Assembly (NCBI RefSeq): GCF_001590785.1
Contig: NZ_LTAO01000036.1
Coordinates: 65,867-129,866, forward strand
DNA from: Alkalihalobacillus trypoxylicola
Lineage (GTDB): Bacteria; Bacillota; Bacilli; Bacillales; Bacillaceae_D
DNA length: 64,000 bases
Direction: 5' to 3'
The position numbers and the translations under genes were made by a program. Under the pieces are notes generated by a model, which searched no databases, was not told where the DNA came from, and worked only from the letters and a program-made list of their open reading frames with translations. Shown in pieces: positions 46,640 to 54,889 of this stretch; within the stretch, counting starts at the first letter, position 1; each line of letters starts with the position of its first letter.

Positions 46640-46752
46640 AATGGGCATCTAACCCTCCCTCACATCATACTTTCGACGATATACGTCTAAGGTACTTAAC
46701 CCACAGTATGACCGAGTATCTCCATCGATATTGGAAAGGAGACATCTCCGCA
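46640..46752 (-). ncRNA. EAR (eps-associated RNA), processive antitermination element
   Basis: The segment lies between epsB and epsC, the exact place of EAR in Bacillus eps operons. On the minus strand it contains GGAGATACTCGGTCATACT, GGGTTAAGTACCTTAGACG and TCGTCGAAAGTATGATG. TCATACT pairs with AGTATGA, and GACG-TATAT-CGTC forms an internal hairpin; GGAGATGTCTCC forms another at the 5' side. In B. subtilis EAR lets RNA polymerase read through terminators in the long eps operon. I recognise it by position and pattern; an Rfam epsC search was not run. Confidence 0.75.
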
Positions 46753-46753
46753 C

Positions 46754-46769
46754 ATTCTTAATAAAGAAC
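46754..46769 (-). promoter_or_regulatory. GTTCTTT-type inverted repeat at the 5' side of EAR
   Basis: Minus strand GTTCTTTATTAAGAAT, the same 16-base box as the one in the A2 promoter. No convincing -35/-10 is attached to it here. Confidence 0.5.
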
Positions 46770-46803
46770 GATTTTATTAAAAAAAATAAAGTATTCATTT
46801 TTT

Positions 46804-47457
46804 TTAAAATGTTACTTTTCTTCTACGATTAACAATGACTCCTATTAACTTTGCTTTAGCTATTTGTAATAACTTTTTAGCTTCTATTGCAGATTGATCC
46901 TCCGTCTTTCCGTGTTGAACGATCATAATCACACCTTCACTTTTGCTGGAAATCACCTTTGTATCGGATTCGTTTAAAATGGAAGGTGTGTCAATTAATA
47001 CAAAATCATAAAGCTGTTTTGCTTTTTCTAAAACCTTCTCCATCAAGGGTGATTTATATAGTCGCTCTGAATTATATGGTATAGGCCCACTAACTACCAC
47101 TCCTATTAACGGGTCTCCTGTTTGTAGAATAACCTCTTCTATATGCTTCTGACCAATTAGTACATTTGTTAATCCAAGGCTATTTTTAATATGAAAAATT
47201 TTATGAATAGCTGGGTTTCGTACATTCATATCTAATATAAGTACTCTTTTGCCATCCTCCGCTAATGAAAGAGCTAAGTTAGCTGTTATTGTAGACTTTC
47301 CTTCTCCTTCATTTGCAGATGTAATCGCAATAGTCCGACACTGGTTTTCAATCGATGAAAACTCCATGTTCATTCTAATCAGATCAAATTCCTCAGAAAT
47401 CTGTGAATCAGGGTGTTTTTTCACCTGTATTTTTTTTTTAAGAACCAATCGTTTCAC
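46804..47457 (-). CDS. epsB: EpsB-like BY-kinase/polysaccharide export ATPase, without Tyr cluster
   Basis: A 217-residue P-loop ATPase of the CapB/EpsB type: Walker A SANEGEGKST (48-56), Walker A' LILDMNVRNP (76-80, Asn where the second Asp of the DxDxR pattern is usual), Walker B VLIDTPS. The C-terminus ends NRRRKVTF and lacks the tyrosine-rich tail that these kinases autophosphorylate. It pairs with epsA (20-base overlap), which should activate it from the membrane. Confidence 0.88.
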   Translation of the reverse strand: MKRLVLKKKIQVKKHPDSQISEEFDLIRMNMEFSSIENQCRTIAITSANEGEGKSTITANLALSLAEDGKRVLILDMNVRNPAIHKIFHIKNSLGLTNVLIGQKHIEEVILQTGDPLIGVVVSGPIPYNSERLYKSPLMEKVLEKAKQLYDFVLIDTPSILNESDTKVISSKSEGVIMIVQHGKTEDQSAIEAKKLLQIAKAKLIGVIVNRRRKVTF

Positions 47458-48151
47458 CTCTTAATGAAGAGTTAGATTTTTTTGTTGATTTTTTAGATAA
47501 TGTTTTTTTGTTCATGACAGAAACTGTCCCGAGAACTGGTACCTCTAATATTCGTTCTACCTCTCTTGAAGAGCGGAGCCTATTATCTAGACTATCCAAC
47601 AAAAACACAAATCCAATTCCAAGAATGAAACCTGCTATAGCAGCAATTCTTATTAGATTATTTGTTTGTGGGTTAACGGGAACAGGATTTTCACTAACAA
47701 CAGCTTCAGAAAAAACATCTATATTATGATAATCTAATGTCGAAGCAACTTCCCGTTGATAAACATTAGAAAGAGTATTCGCGATAATAGTGGCTTGCTC
47801 TTGACTTCTATCCTGAACCGTTATCGTTACAATTCGAGAATTATCCACTCTTCCTATTTGAATTTGATTGTTTAGTGCTTGAATGGATTGAGACAGCTGC
47901 AACTCGTTTTTAACTTCCTCTAAAATGGGTGGTTCTGTTAAAAAAACAAGTAAAGTATCAAAATGGTCGGTATTTTCTTGAATCAGAAGTCTAGTAGTAG
48001 ATTCGTAAATCGGAATCGGTTTATTCAATTGATTATAAATTCCTGCAAGAATGACGGCCGATACTACAAATAATATAATGACCCAAAGTCGTTTCTTAAT
48101 CACATCTATCATTTTTTTTATCTCTATTTCTCTTCCAGTTACTCTCTCCAT
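47438..48151 (-). CDS. epsA: EpsA-like Wzz/chain-length modulator
   Basis: A 237-residue Wzz-domain protein: two membrane helices (LWVIILFVVSAVILAGIY near 21-40 and LIRIAAIAGFILGIGFVFLL near 167-187) around an extracytoplasmic domain, with the Pro-rich NPVPVNPQTN before the second helix. The cytoplasmic C-terminal tail activates EpsB. It is the first gene of the eps operon. SD AGGTGGGA just before ATG. Confidence 0.9.
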   Translation of the reverse strand: MERVTGREIEIKKMIDVIKKRLWVIILFVVSAVILAGIYNQLNKPIPIYESTTRLLIQENTDHFDTLLVFLTEPPILEEVKNELQLSQSIQALNNQIQIGRVDNSRIVTITVQDRSQEQATIIANTLSNVYQREVASTLDYHNIDVFSEAVVSENPVPVNPQTNNLIRIAAIAGFILGIGFVFLLDSLDNRLRSSREVERILEVPVLGTVSVMNKKTLSKKSTKKSNSSLRGETIGS

Positions 48152-48172
48152 TATCCCACCTACCCTTCATTT

Positions 48173-48298
48173 GTTCTCATTAAAGAACATAAACACCAAA
48201 AAAAATATGTAAAAAGCAAATACAAAGAAAGTAAAGATTATTATCAACAATATCAGTAAACTTATTTTCATTTTAGTTCTTTATAAAGAATATGTCAA
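48173..48298 (-). promoter_or_regulatory. eps operon sigma-A promoter with two SinR-like operators
   Basis: Minus strand: -35 TTGACA (48298-48293), a 17-base spacer made almost wholly of the palindrome TTCTTTATAAAGAA (within 48276-48291), and -10 TAAAAT (48275-48270). A second inverted repeat, GTTCTCATTAAAGAAC, lies in the leader at 48173-48188. The arms GTTCTTT/GTTCTCA match or nearly match the SinR consensus GTTCTYT, as at the B. subtilis eps promoter. Repression by SinR is inferred; no sinR gene is in the window. Confidence 0.75.
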
Positions 48299-48449
48299 TT
48301 AGATTTTTATGCTTTTATTTTAAAATAATTTAATTTCCCTAAACATAAGCCCTACCCTTTTTTGATTGATTGAATAAAGTGAATTAGTTATATGTTTGAA
48401 TCGATTTCATAACTCATAACTTATAATGAAAAACGAAACGATTCGGTTT

Positions 48450-48581
48450 TTGATTTTTACTTTAGGTAGATGCTTTCCCATGGGCTTGTTTTCAGCTAAC
48501 TCTGACTACGTAGGGCTTCGTCAGAGTGGATCTTCAAACGCCGCTCATCCTTTGGGAGTCACTACCTACCGTTACAATCAA
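48450..48581 (+). repeat. R1 structured intergenic element, copy 5
   Basis: A 132-bp core between the eps promoter and the phage-like operon. Middle arm CCCATGGG differs from the usual CCCAAGGG. Confidence 0.8.
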
Positions 48582-48677
48582 CAAGTTAATTAACAAACAT
48601 TCAATGAATTTCATAATAATTGAAAACATACAGAAACAGAGACCATACCCATTACAAAGGAGAGGAGATAAATCTAG

Positions 48678-49049
48678 ATGATATTTCACTTTAAGCAAGG
48701 CAGTACCAATCAAACATTAACCTTATCTTTAAAGTCTTTTGATGTTGATATTGATTTATCTAATAGTACGGTTAGGTTTATCATGACTGATCATTATCGA
48801 CAAAATTTATTAATAGATGAATTAGCCGTGATTGAATCAATCAATGAAGGAACAGTCTCTTATACATTTCATAGTGGACAAACTGAATTAACTGGCACCT
48901 TTAAAGCAGAATTTGAGGTTTATGGTCCAAATAATCAGTTCAAAGTCTTTCCTAATAAGGAATACTTGAGGATAAAAATCCATCCTAAGCTTCGCCATCT
49001 TCAGCAAAATCATTCCTCAAGCATTTTAGATGGAGGAGATTTTAAATGA
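48678..49049 (+). CDS. Phage baseplate upper protein-like (BppU N-terminal domain)
   Basis: A 123-residue beta-rich protein. The sequence pattern IFHFKQGSTNQTLTLSLKS, with TVRFIMTD and GTVSYTFHSGQTELTGTFKA further on, matches the N-terminal Ig-like domain of phage BppU/DUF2479 baseplate proteins. It overlaps the following gene by 4 bases, so the two form an operon divergent from eps. SD GGAGAGGAG. There are no other phage genes around, so this is not a full prophage. Confidence 0.65.
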   Translation: MIFHFKQGSTNQTLTLSLKSFDVDIDLSNSTVRFIMTDHYRQNLLIDELAVIESINEGTVSYTFHSGQTELTGTFKAEFEVYGPNNQFKVFPNKEYLRIKIHPKLRHLQQNHSSSILDGGDFK

Positions 49050-51964
49050 AGAAAACCATTTTATTAAAACGAGGTTTAAAAAAGGATTTACCTACTTTAT
49101 TAATCGGAGAATTAGGTTTTTGTACGGATACAGATGAGCTTTTTATCGGCTCTGAAAAAGGGAATCTTCTCATAAATCGTGGACAAGATTTACTGATTGC
49201 TCCTTCCGAAGTGAACGGCTCTTTACTCATAAATGGAGAAGAGACGAAGGTATATGACGATACGATGATTTTAGAAAGTCTTTCCTCTAAATTAACAGCA
49301 GACTCTCTTTTAAATTATGTAAAAAGTGATTCATTAGAAAAGCACCTTCTTGAAAAGCTCGATAGCGAACGTTTTGAGGTGTTTATGCTTGATTTTAAAC
49401 AACAGGTTGCCCAAAAAGCTGAACGAAATCATCAACACGATATTTCCGAAATTACAGATTTAAAAAATATACTAGATACTAAGGCAAACAAGCATGAAAG
49501 TCCCGAATTAGATACTTCTCAGTTTGTCATTGATCTCGAGCGCTGGGGCATTACAAATGGGCTACCTTCTAAGCCCTATCAAGCAACGGATTATGAATTG
49601 GCCGATCAAAATATTCGAGGGCTGAATCAAGCGTTAAACCATGCTGCTGAGCTTAATGTAACAAATGTTTTTTTACCGAAGGGCGAATATGCGCTTTGTT
49701 ATCCAAGAGAAATTAAAATGCTCAGTCACATAACTCTTCATTTAAATGGCTCTATATTAAAAGTGATTTATGATTCCGATCATCCATCTCCTTTTGACAC
49801 GAGAAACTCGAATGATTATTTCAATTTTATCGGGAATAGCATCAGTTTTGAAAATGTGACGAACGCCCATTTAATGGGGGGAACCATTATTGGCTGCCGA
49901 GACGATCGAAGTTTCTCCTCTCCAAATGAAAGGAGGCAAGAGCATACGTACGGCGTCATTATTACGAAAGGCTCTAACCATTGCTCGGTAAAAAATTGCG
50001 TCGTTAGAGATTATATGGGGGATAATATTTCAATTAGAAGCGACTCTCCTCAAACTTTAGCCGAATTTAATTTGAACCTATCATTACAAACAGTCGATCA
50101 AAGAGGTGCGCTTATTCCAGCAGAAAATGCTCTGACATCTGGTTTTATTGATATTCCTAATCAAGAATATACTTCCTTTTTAATTGCTGGATTTGGATAT
50201 GCTAGACATACATCTCTTATACGGAAAGAAGTGCATGTTCATTTTTATAATGAAAATAATGAATATCTTCGCTCTCTAAGAAATCGAAAAATTTATACCT
50301 CTATTACGATTCCTCTTACTGCCCGAAAATTGAGGATAGAGTTTCTAAATGAGACGAATCCATCTAAAAACATGAATATTACGATAAGATGGGGACTATT
50401 TCCAAATTTTAATACGATTGAGCATAATGAAATTTATAATGGACATCGTGGTGGAATTACATCTGGAGGAAGCTATAATATCATTCAACACAATATAATA
50501 AGAGATAATGGCTATAACTTTTTAGATGGAAAGCCTCTTTTTAGTGACTCCACTCGCTATGGAATTAATCAGGAAGATTCTTATGGAGATCATTGTGTAA
50601 TTAGAAACAATCTGATTTATAACAGTAATCATGGAATTTTAGTAGGCTGTTATTCGATTGAAATTGAGAATAATCATATTTACCAAGTCGATTCAATAGC
50701 CATCAATATTTATAGTACTTCTTTTGCTAAAATATCAGGGAATTATCTTTATCGTTGTCAAAACACGGTTGGCTTAATGACGGCAAACCTTCCAGAATCA
50801 CACATATATATAGAACGTAATTATTTATATGGTGGTACGACTCAGCTAGTTGGTTCAGGCTATGATATAAAGGTTTTAGACAATACATTTATTGATCCTT
50901 CTAACATTAGTCTATTTGATTCACCTAAAGCCGTATTTAAAAATAATCATATTCAGTATACTTCCTACTACAATGGTAATGGACAAATTACCGCTAATAT
51001 AATGGAAGGCTGTATTTTTGAAGCCAAAGGACTCCGTAGAGAAATTACGCTTTATTCTTACGAGTTTTTTAGATGTCAATTTGACAATATAACGATTCAA
51101 AGTCGAACTAGAAATGATCGAACACACGTAGAATCCGTTGCATTTACGCATTGCAGATTTCAGCTTTCTCAAATAAAAAACCACGTATTCAATACGAAAA
51201 AGCGAACGCTAACGATTAATGAAAGCACCATTATTGATACTGATCTATATATCGGAAATATTAATACTCAATACGAAAATCCCCTTATCCGAATTATAAA
51301 TAGTGATTTTATGATTAAATCGATTAACCATCTCATTCATACAGAAATAAATAATTCATTAGGTAATGGAATGATTTCGGTTGAAGACAGTAAAATAGAT
51401 ATTCGTAACTCTACTTTTCAATATTTAATCTCTAGTAACTTTACGGTCGTTAGCTCTGTTCTTAGTATGATTTTAAAAGATAGTGATGTCATTTATTCTA
51501 GCTCTGATGGAAGGCCTTTACAGCTCTTATTTTATCGCAATAAAAAAAGTGTAAAGGAATTTATCTCTAGTAATAACCAATGGAAAAACATTTCTTTACC
51601 ACAAAAAGAAGAAGATAATATTATGAAATACGATCCTAAAACCCACGACAGTGAAGAGCCAGCCAAAGGCTATTACTCAAAAGGCGACATCGTCTATAAT
51701 GCCTTCCCAGAACCAGGTGGGTATGTAGGTTGGGTTTGTGTGCAAGCTGGAATTGCCAACAACGAACCTTGGCAGCCTAATACAAGCTACGAACGAAATG
51801 AGCTCATTCACAGCTCTAACCAAGTGTATCAATCTCAGCTAACAGGTATAAGCAGTCAAAGTGCACAAAGAAATTGGGGAGAATCAGCCGTTGATGGAAC
51901 TGTTGTATGGAAACTATTAGGTGAGAAAGCGATATTTAAACCTTTCGGATTAATCGAAAAATAA
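49046..51964 (+). CDS. Phage tail-fibre-like beta-helix protein (putative polysaccharide lyase/depolymerase)
   Basis: A 972-residue protein without signal peptide. Residues 1-50 (LLKRGLKKDLPTLLIGELGF, then CTDTDELFIGS) match the N-terminal attachment domain of phage hyaluronidase/tail-fibre proteins. Residues 120-150 (ERNHQHDISEITDLKNILDT) are a tail-fibre linker. From about 165 to 830 come right-handed beta-helix repeats with many Asn ladders and I-x-x-N-x-I patterns (pectate lyase 3-like). The C-terminal 70 residues (GGYVGWVCVQAG, WQPNTSYERNELI) resemble carbohydrate-binding ends of Bacillus tailspikes. It likely binds or cleaves a polysaccharide; the eps-encoded polymer is an attractive candidate. 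Confidence 0.75.
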   Translation: MKKTILLKRGLKKDLPTLLIGELGFCTDTDELFIGSEKGNLLINRGQDLLIAPSEVNGSLLINGEETKVYDDTMILESLSSKLTADSLLNYVKSDSLEKHLLEKLDSERFEVFMLDFKQQVAQKAERNHQHDISEITDLKNILDTKANKHESPELDTSQFVIDLERWGITNGLPSKPYQATDYELADQNIRGLNQALNHAAELNVTNVFLPKGEYALCYPREIKMLSHITLHLNGSILKVIYDSDHPSPFDTRNSNDYFNFIGNSISFENVTNAHLMGGTIIGCRDDRSFSSPNERRQEHTYGVIITKGSNHCSVKNCVVRDYMGDNISIRSDSPQTLAEFNLNLSLQTVDQRGALIPAENALTSGFIDIPNQEYTSFLIAGFGYARHTSLIRKEVHVHFYNENNEYLRSLRNRKIYTSITIPLTARKLRIEFLNETNPSKNMNITIRWGLFPNFNTIEHNEIYNGHRGGITSGGSYNIIQHNIIRDNGYNFLDGKPLFSDSTRYGINQEDSYGDHCVIRNNLIYNSNHGILVGCYSIEIENNHIYQVDSIAINIYSTSFAKISGNYLYRCQNTVGLMTANLPESHIYIERNYLYGGTTQLVGSGYDIKVLDNTFIDPSNISLFDSPKAVFKNNHIQYTSYYNGNGQITANIMEGCIFEAKGLRREITLYSYEFFRCQFDNITIQSRTRNDRTHVESVAFTHCRFQLSQIKNHVFNTKKRTLTINESTIIDTDLYIGNINTQYENPLIRIINSDFMIKSINHLIHTEINNSLGNGMISVEDSKIDIRNSTFQYLISSNFTVVSSVLSMILKDSDVIYSSSDGRPLQLLFYRNKKSVKEFISSNNQWKNISLPQKEEDNIMKYDPKTHDSEEPAKGYYSKGDIVYNAFPEPGGYVGWVCVQAGIANNEPWQPNTSYERNELIHSSNQVYQSQLTGISSQSAQRNWGESAVDGTVVWKLLGEKAIFKPFGLIEK

Positions 51965-51971
51965 AACTGAA

Positions 51972-52006
51972 AAAAAGTGAAATGGAATGAATCCATTTCG
52001 CTTTTT
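51972..52006 (+). terminator. Terminator after the beta-helix gene
   Basis: GTGAAATGGA, loop ATGAA, TCCATTTCGC and then T5, 8 bases past the stop codon. Confidence 0.8.
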
Positions 52007-52009
52007 CTA

Positions 52010-52395
52010 TCTCTTGGCAAATGGTCTATGGAGCCTTTCCTTTTATTGCGGTTAAGCAACGTTTCTTTTTGACCCTTCTCCTTGTTGCATCGCTTTTTCA
52101 GGTGAATAGAGCCTTTCTTTTTGACCGTTTCTCTAATTCAGCGCTGTTTTCGGGTGAATAGACCGCTTCCTTTTGACCACTTTTCAGGTTCAGCGCTGTT
52201 TTCGGGTGAATAGAACTCTCTCTTTTGACCGTTTTTCTAATTCAGCGCTGTTTTCGGCTAAATAGGTTGTTTCACCCTTGAAACTCCGTTCTCTTTTACT
52301 CCTACTGCAGTTGAAAAGTTCGTTTCCTTTTCAACCACTTTTTCTAATTTAGAAGCTCTATCGGTGGATAGAGCCTTTCCTTTTGACCGTTTTAT
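52010..52395 (+). repeat. Degenerate 52-bp tandem repeat array 1
   Basis: About seven units with a 52-base period, the clearest at 52113-52268, each with TTGACC, TTCAGCGCTGTTTTCGGGTG and AATAGA...TTCCTT. The end of the MFS gene (last five codons) lies inside the last unit. The same unit forms array 2 on the other side of the MFS/regulator pair. Confidence 0.8.
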
Positions 52396-53666
52396 GTGTT
52401 GAGAGATTTTTTAGTTTCTAAATGTGGGATTGTTGTCTCATTCTTTTCTTTTATATCATCTAAAAATCTGAAATAGGGAAGAATAAGACCTATCAGAGAA
52501 ACCGTACAAATCATAACACCTATAAATAAATACAAATATCTTACACCTATCACTTCTGCGCTCAATGTCGCAACAACTACTCCTAAAGGGATTGAAAATC
52601 TGATGAAAAATAAACGTACAGAAGCCATCTTACCTAATACAGAATTCGGAACTATTCTTTGAAATAAAGATAAATTATGGATGTTAAAAATAGCCATAGC
52701 TACACCTGCAATAGCCTCTGTTAAAAACGCAACATAAACAGAATGATTAATGGTTAAAATCGCAAAAGTTAATCCTCCGATAAATAAGGACCCGAGCATT
52801 GCTTTTCGATAGCTTTTTATCCTCATATAGTGACAAATGAAACTTCCTAGAACATACCCTAATGGGAAGCTTGCCACGAAATAGCCATACTGATGATAGT
52901 TAGCTCCAAGGATAGTCGTTATATAGGGTAAAGAAATGACCATCGTTACTCCAACGCCAAATTGAACGAAGCTAAGAAAAATAGCTAACCATACCATTGC
53001 TTTTTGTTTAAAGAAAAGGCTCATTCCTTCTCTAAAGTCATCTATCCAGCGCTTTTTTTGTAAATAAATAAATGTAGCTTCTTTAATGAATATTAATAAA
53101 TAACCGCTAAAAATAGATAACAACGCGATGAGCAAAATTAAGATGCTGGTGTCTATATATTGAATAATAGCACCACCGCCAATAGGGGCGATAAAAACCA
53201 TCAATCTGATAGAACCATCTAATTTGCTATTGGCTTCCTTTAATTGTCCTTCCTTCACAATAGTGGGTAATAACGCTTGGCTTGCTGGTGCATATAAGGG
53301 CGCAATTAGACCAACCATTACTTGAATGAAAAAAATCGACCAGATCCAACTTCCCTCTAACATTATCAATCCTAATAATAAACAATATAAAAAGCCTTTT
53401 AGCCATTGAGAAAAAATTAAAATAAATTTTCTACTCCAGCGGTCGATGAAAGGTCCAATAAACAATTGTAATACTAATGAGGGAATAAAATACATTAACC
53501 ACATACTCCCCAAAGCCAATGGAGAGCCTGTCTGTTCATAAATGATAATAGACAAACAAAAGGTACCTAAAGCCCCACTAAATTCATAAAAGGTTTGGCT
53601 AAACCAAACGAGCATAAAGCTTTTATTTTTCCATAATGACTTGGGTTTGTCTTGTAATCTACTCAT
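52392..53666 (-). CDS. MFS efflux transporter (macrolide-efflux-like)
   Basis: A 424-residue major facilitator with 12 predicted helices. Typical loop 2-3 signature GPFIDRWSRKFILIFSQW and motif C-like region in helix 5 (FIAPIGGGAIIQYI). The N-terminus SFMLVWFSQTFYEFSGALGTF resembles Mef/YfiS-type exporters. It overlaps the upstream ArsR-type regulator by 4 bases, so the pair is co-expressed; the substrate is unknown. Confidence 0.8.
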   Translation of the reverse strand: MSRLQDKPKSLWKNKSFMLVWFSQTFYEFSGALGTFCLSIIIYEQTGSPLALGSMWLMYFIPSLVLQLFIGPFIDRWSRKFILIFSQWLKGFLYCLLLGLIMLEGSWIWSIFFIQVMVGLIAPLYAPASQALLPTIVKEGQLKEANSKLDGSIRLMVFIAPIGGGAIIQYIDTSILILLIALLSIFSGYLLIFIKEATFIYLQKKRWIDDFREGMSLFFKQKAMVWLAIFLSFVQFGVGVTMVISLPYITTILGANYHQYGYFVASFPLGYVLGSFICHYMRIKSYRKAMLGSLFIGGLTFAILTINHSVYVAFLTEAIAGVAMAIFNIHNLSLFQRIVPNSVLGKMASVRLFFIRFSIPLGVVVATLSAEVIGVRYLYLFIGVMICTVSLIGLILPYFRFLDDIKEKNETTIPHLETKKSLNT

Positions 53667-54706
53667 TGATTTAAATAATGCTGAAGTTCATCCGTTAAAT
53701 GAGCTAATGACTGCTTTTGCAAAGTATAAAGAGAGCCTTTCTTTTTGACAAGCTGAGCACTTCTTAGCAATTTCAGATGGTGATGCACGGTAGATTTTCC
53801 GAGCACTAGCATATCCGTTAACTGCTGCAAAGAATAATCCTTTTCATATAACATTTTTACCATTCGTAATCGAACTTCATCTCCTAAAGCCTTATACTTT
53901 AAAATGAGAAACTGGTCAGGAACATATTTATCCTCTGGATTTAAACTTATATTTGAAATCGGATAATAAATCACTTTCGTTCCTTCTAAATCAGCAACGA
54001 TATTCCATGGCCGATAAATGTATTGTGGAATAAGTAGCACCTTGTAAACACTGGGCTCAGCCTTATATTCAATACCTCCAGTTACCCACTTAACAAATTC
54101 TGTTGCTTCCATTTTTTTTAATGATTGCTTTTTTAAATGAATATCTAGATTGAAGGCTTCATTTAGTTCACTTTCTTTATCTTTCACTACACCTTCATAC
54201 CAACCAGACATCACTTCCTTCATATGGAACTTTACCCTTTCTACCTCACAGTTACCTATAAACTCAATATATCTATGCAAGAAATTATCTTGTTCTATTT
54301 GTAATTGAAGTTCACGAAGAGCCTCTTTATTCTTATTCGCTGCTTCTTTTCTATACAGTTGATATCCTTCTCCTAAATAAGGTAGACAAACATATCTAAA
54401 TTCTTCATGAGAAAGTTTGTCTATGTATGCAGACCATTCGTTTAAAGAAATAAAGCTTTGTGCATGTAATGTTAATAACAAAGCCTTCCATGTATTGTGA
54501 GCTTCCAGATAATCCAAATGCTTCTTCATATCTTTCGAAAAAGATTCACGAATACTCTCCCAATACTTTTTCGGTTTTTCTAAACTATCTATCAATGGTT
54601 GATTAGTAATAGCAGCAATTCCTAAAGCACATTCCCATAAAACCGATGAAGAAAATTCTATTTCATAGTTTTGACGCTTTCTCCCTGTCACCTCTAAAAA
54701 TTCCAA
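53663..54706 (-). CDS. ArsR-type HTH transcriptional regulator with large N-terminal domain
   Basis: A 347-residue protein. The last 75 residues are a winged HTH of the ArsR group (YKALGDEVRLRMVKMLYEKD, QLTDMLVLGKSTVHHHLKLL, LVKKKGSLYTL). The N-terminal 270 residues are an uncharacterised helical domain seen in regulators paired with MFS genes (DUF5937-like). No Cys metal site (CVC) is visible, so metal sensing is unlikely. A candidate operator lies just upstream. Confidence 0.75.
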   Translation of the reverse strand: MEFLEVTGRKRQNYEIEFSSSVLWECALGIAAITNQPLIDSLEKPKKYWESIRESFSKDMKKHLDYLEAHNTWKALLLTLHAQSFISLNEWSAYIDKLSHEEFRYVCLPYLGEGYQLYRKEAANKNKEALRELQLQIEQDNFLHRYIEFIGNCEVERVKFHMKEVMSGWYEGVVKDKESELNEAFNLDIHLKKQSLKKMEATEFVKWVTGGIEYKAEPSVYKVLLIPQYIYRPWNIVADLEGTKVIYYPISNISLNPEDKYVPDQFLILKYKALGDEVRLRMVKMLYEKDYSLQQLTDMLVLGKSTVHHHLKLLRSAQLVKKKGSLYTLQKQSLAHLTDELQHYLNQ

Positions 54707-54741
54707 TGAAAAAACCTCCCCCTCTAAAAGACATTCTATAT

Positions 54742-54763
54742 TATTGGAATTGATAATTCAATA
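54742..54763 (-). promoter_or_regulatory. Candidate operator of the ArsR/MFS operon
   Basis: Inverted repeat TATTGGAATT - GATA - ATTCAATA, followed on the + strand by a second AT-rich pair CAATAATATT and CCAATATTATT. It lies 36 bases before the regulator start, a usual autoregulation site. Confidence 0.4.
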
Positions 54764-54889
54764 ATATTCGAATTTAAATCCAATATTATTAAAATACCCC
54801 AAACTAATCAGGCTGAAATATTATTAAAGACCAGCCTTGGAAGGACGGATGATATTGTAGATTGAGAAGGTTAAGTCGAAATCCACAAA

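Noticed and set aside
48678-51964. Intact prophage
   Set aside because: Only two tail-type genes are present; no integrase, capsid, terminase, lysis or attachment repeats in the neighbourhood.
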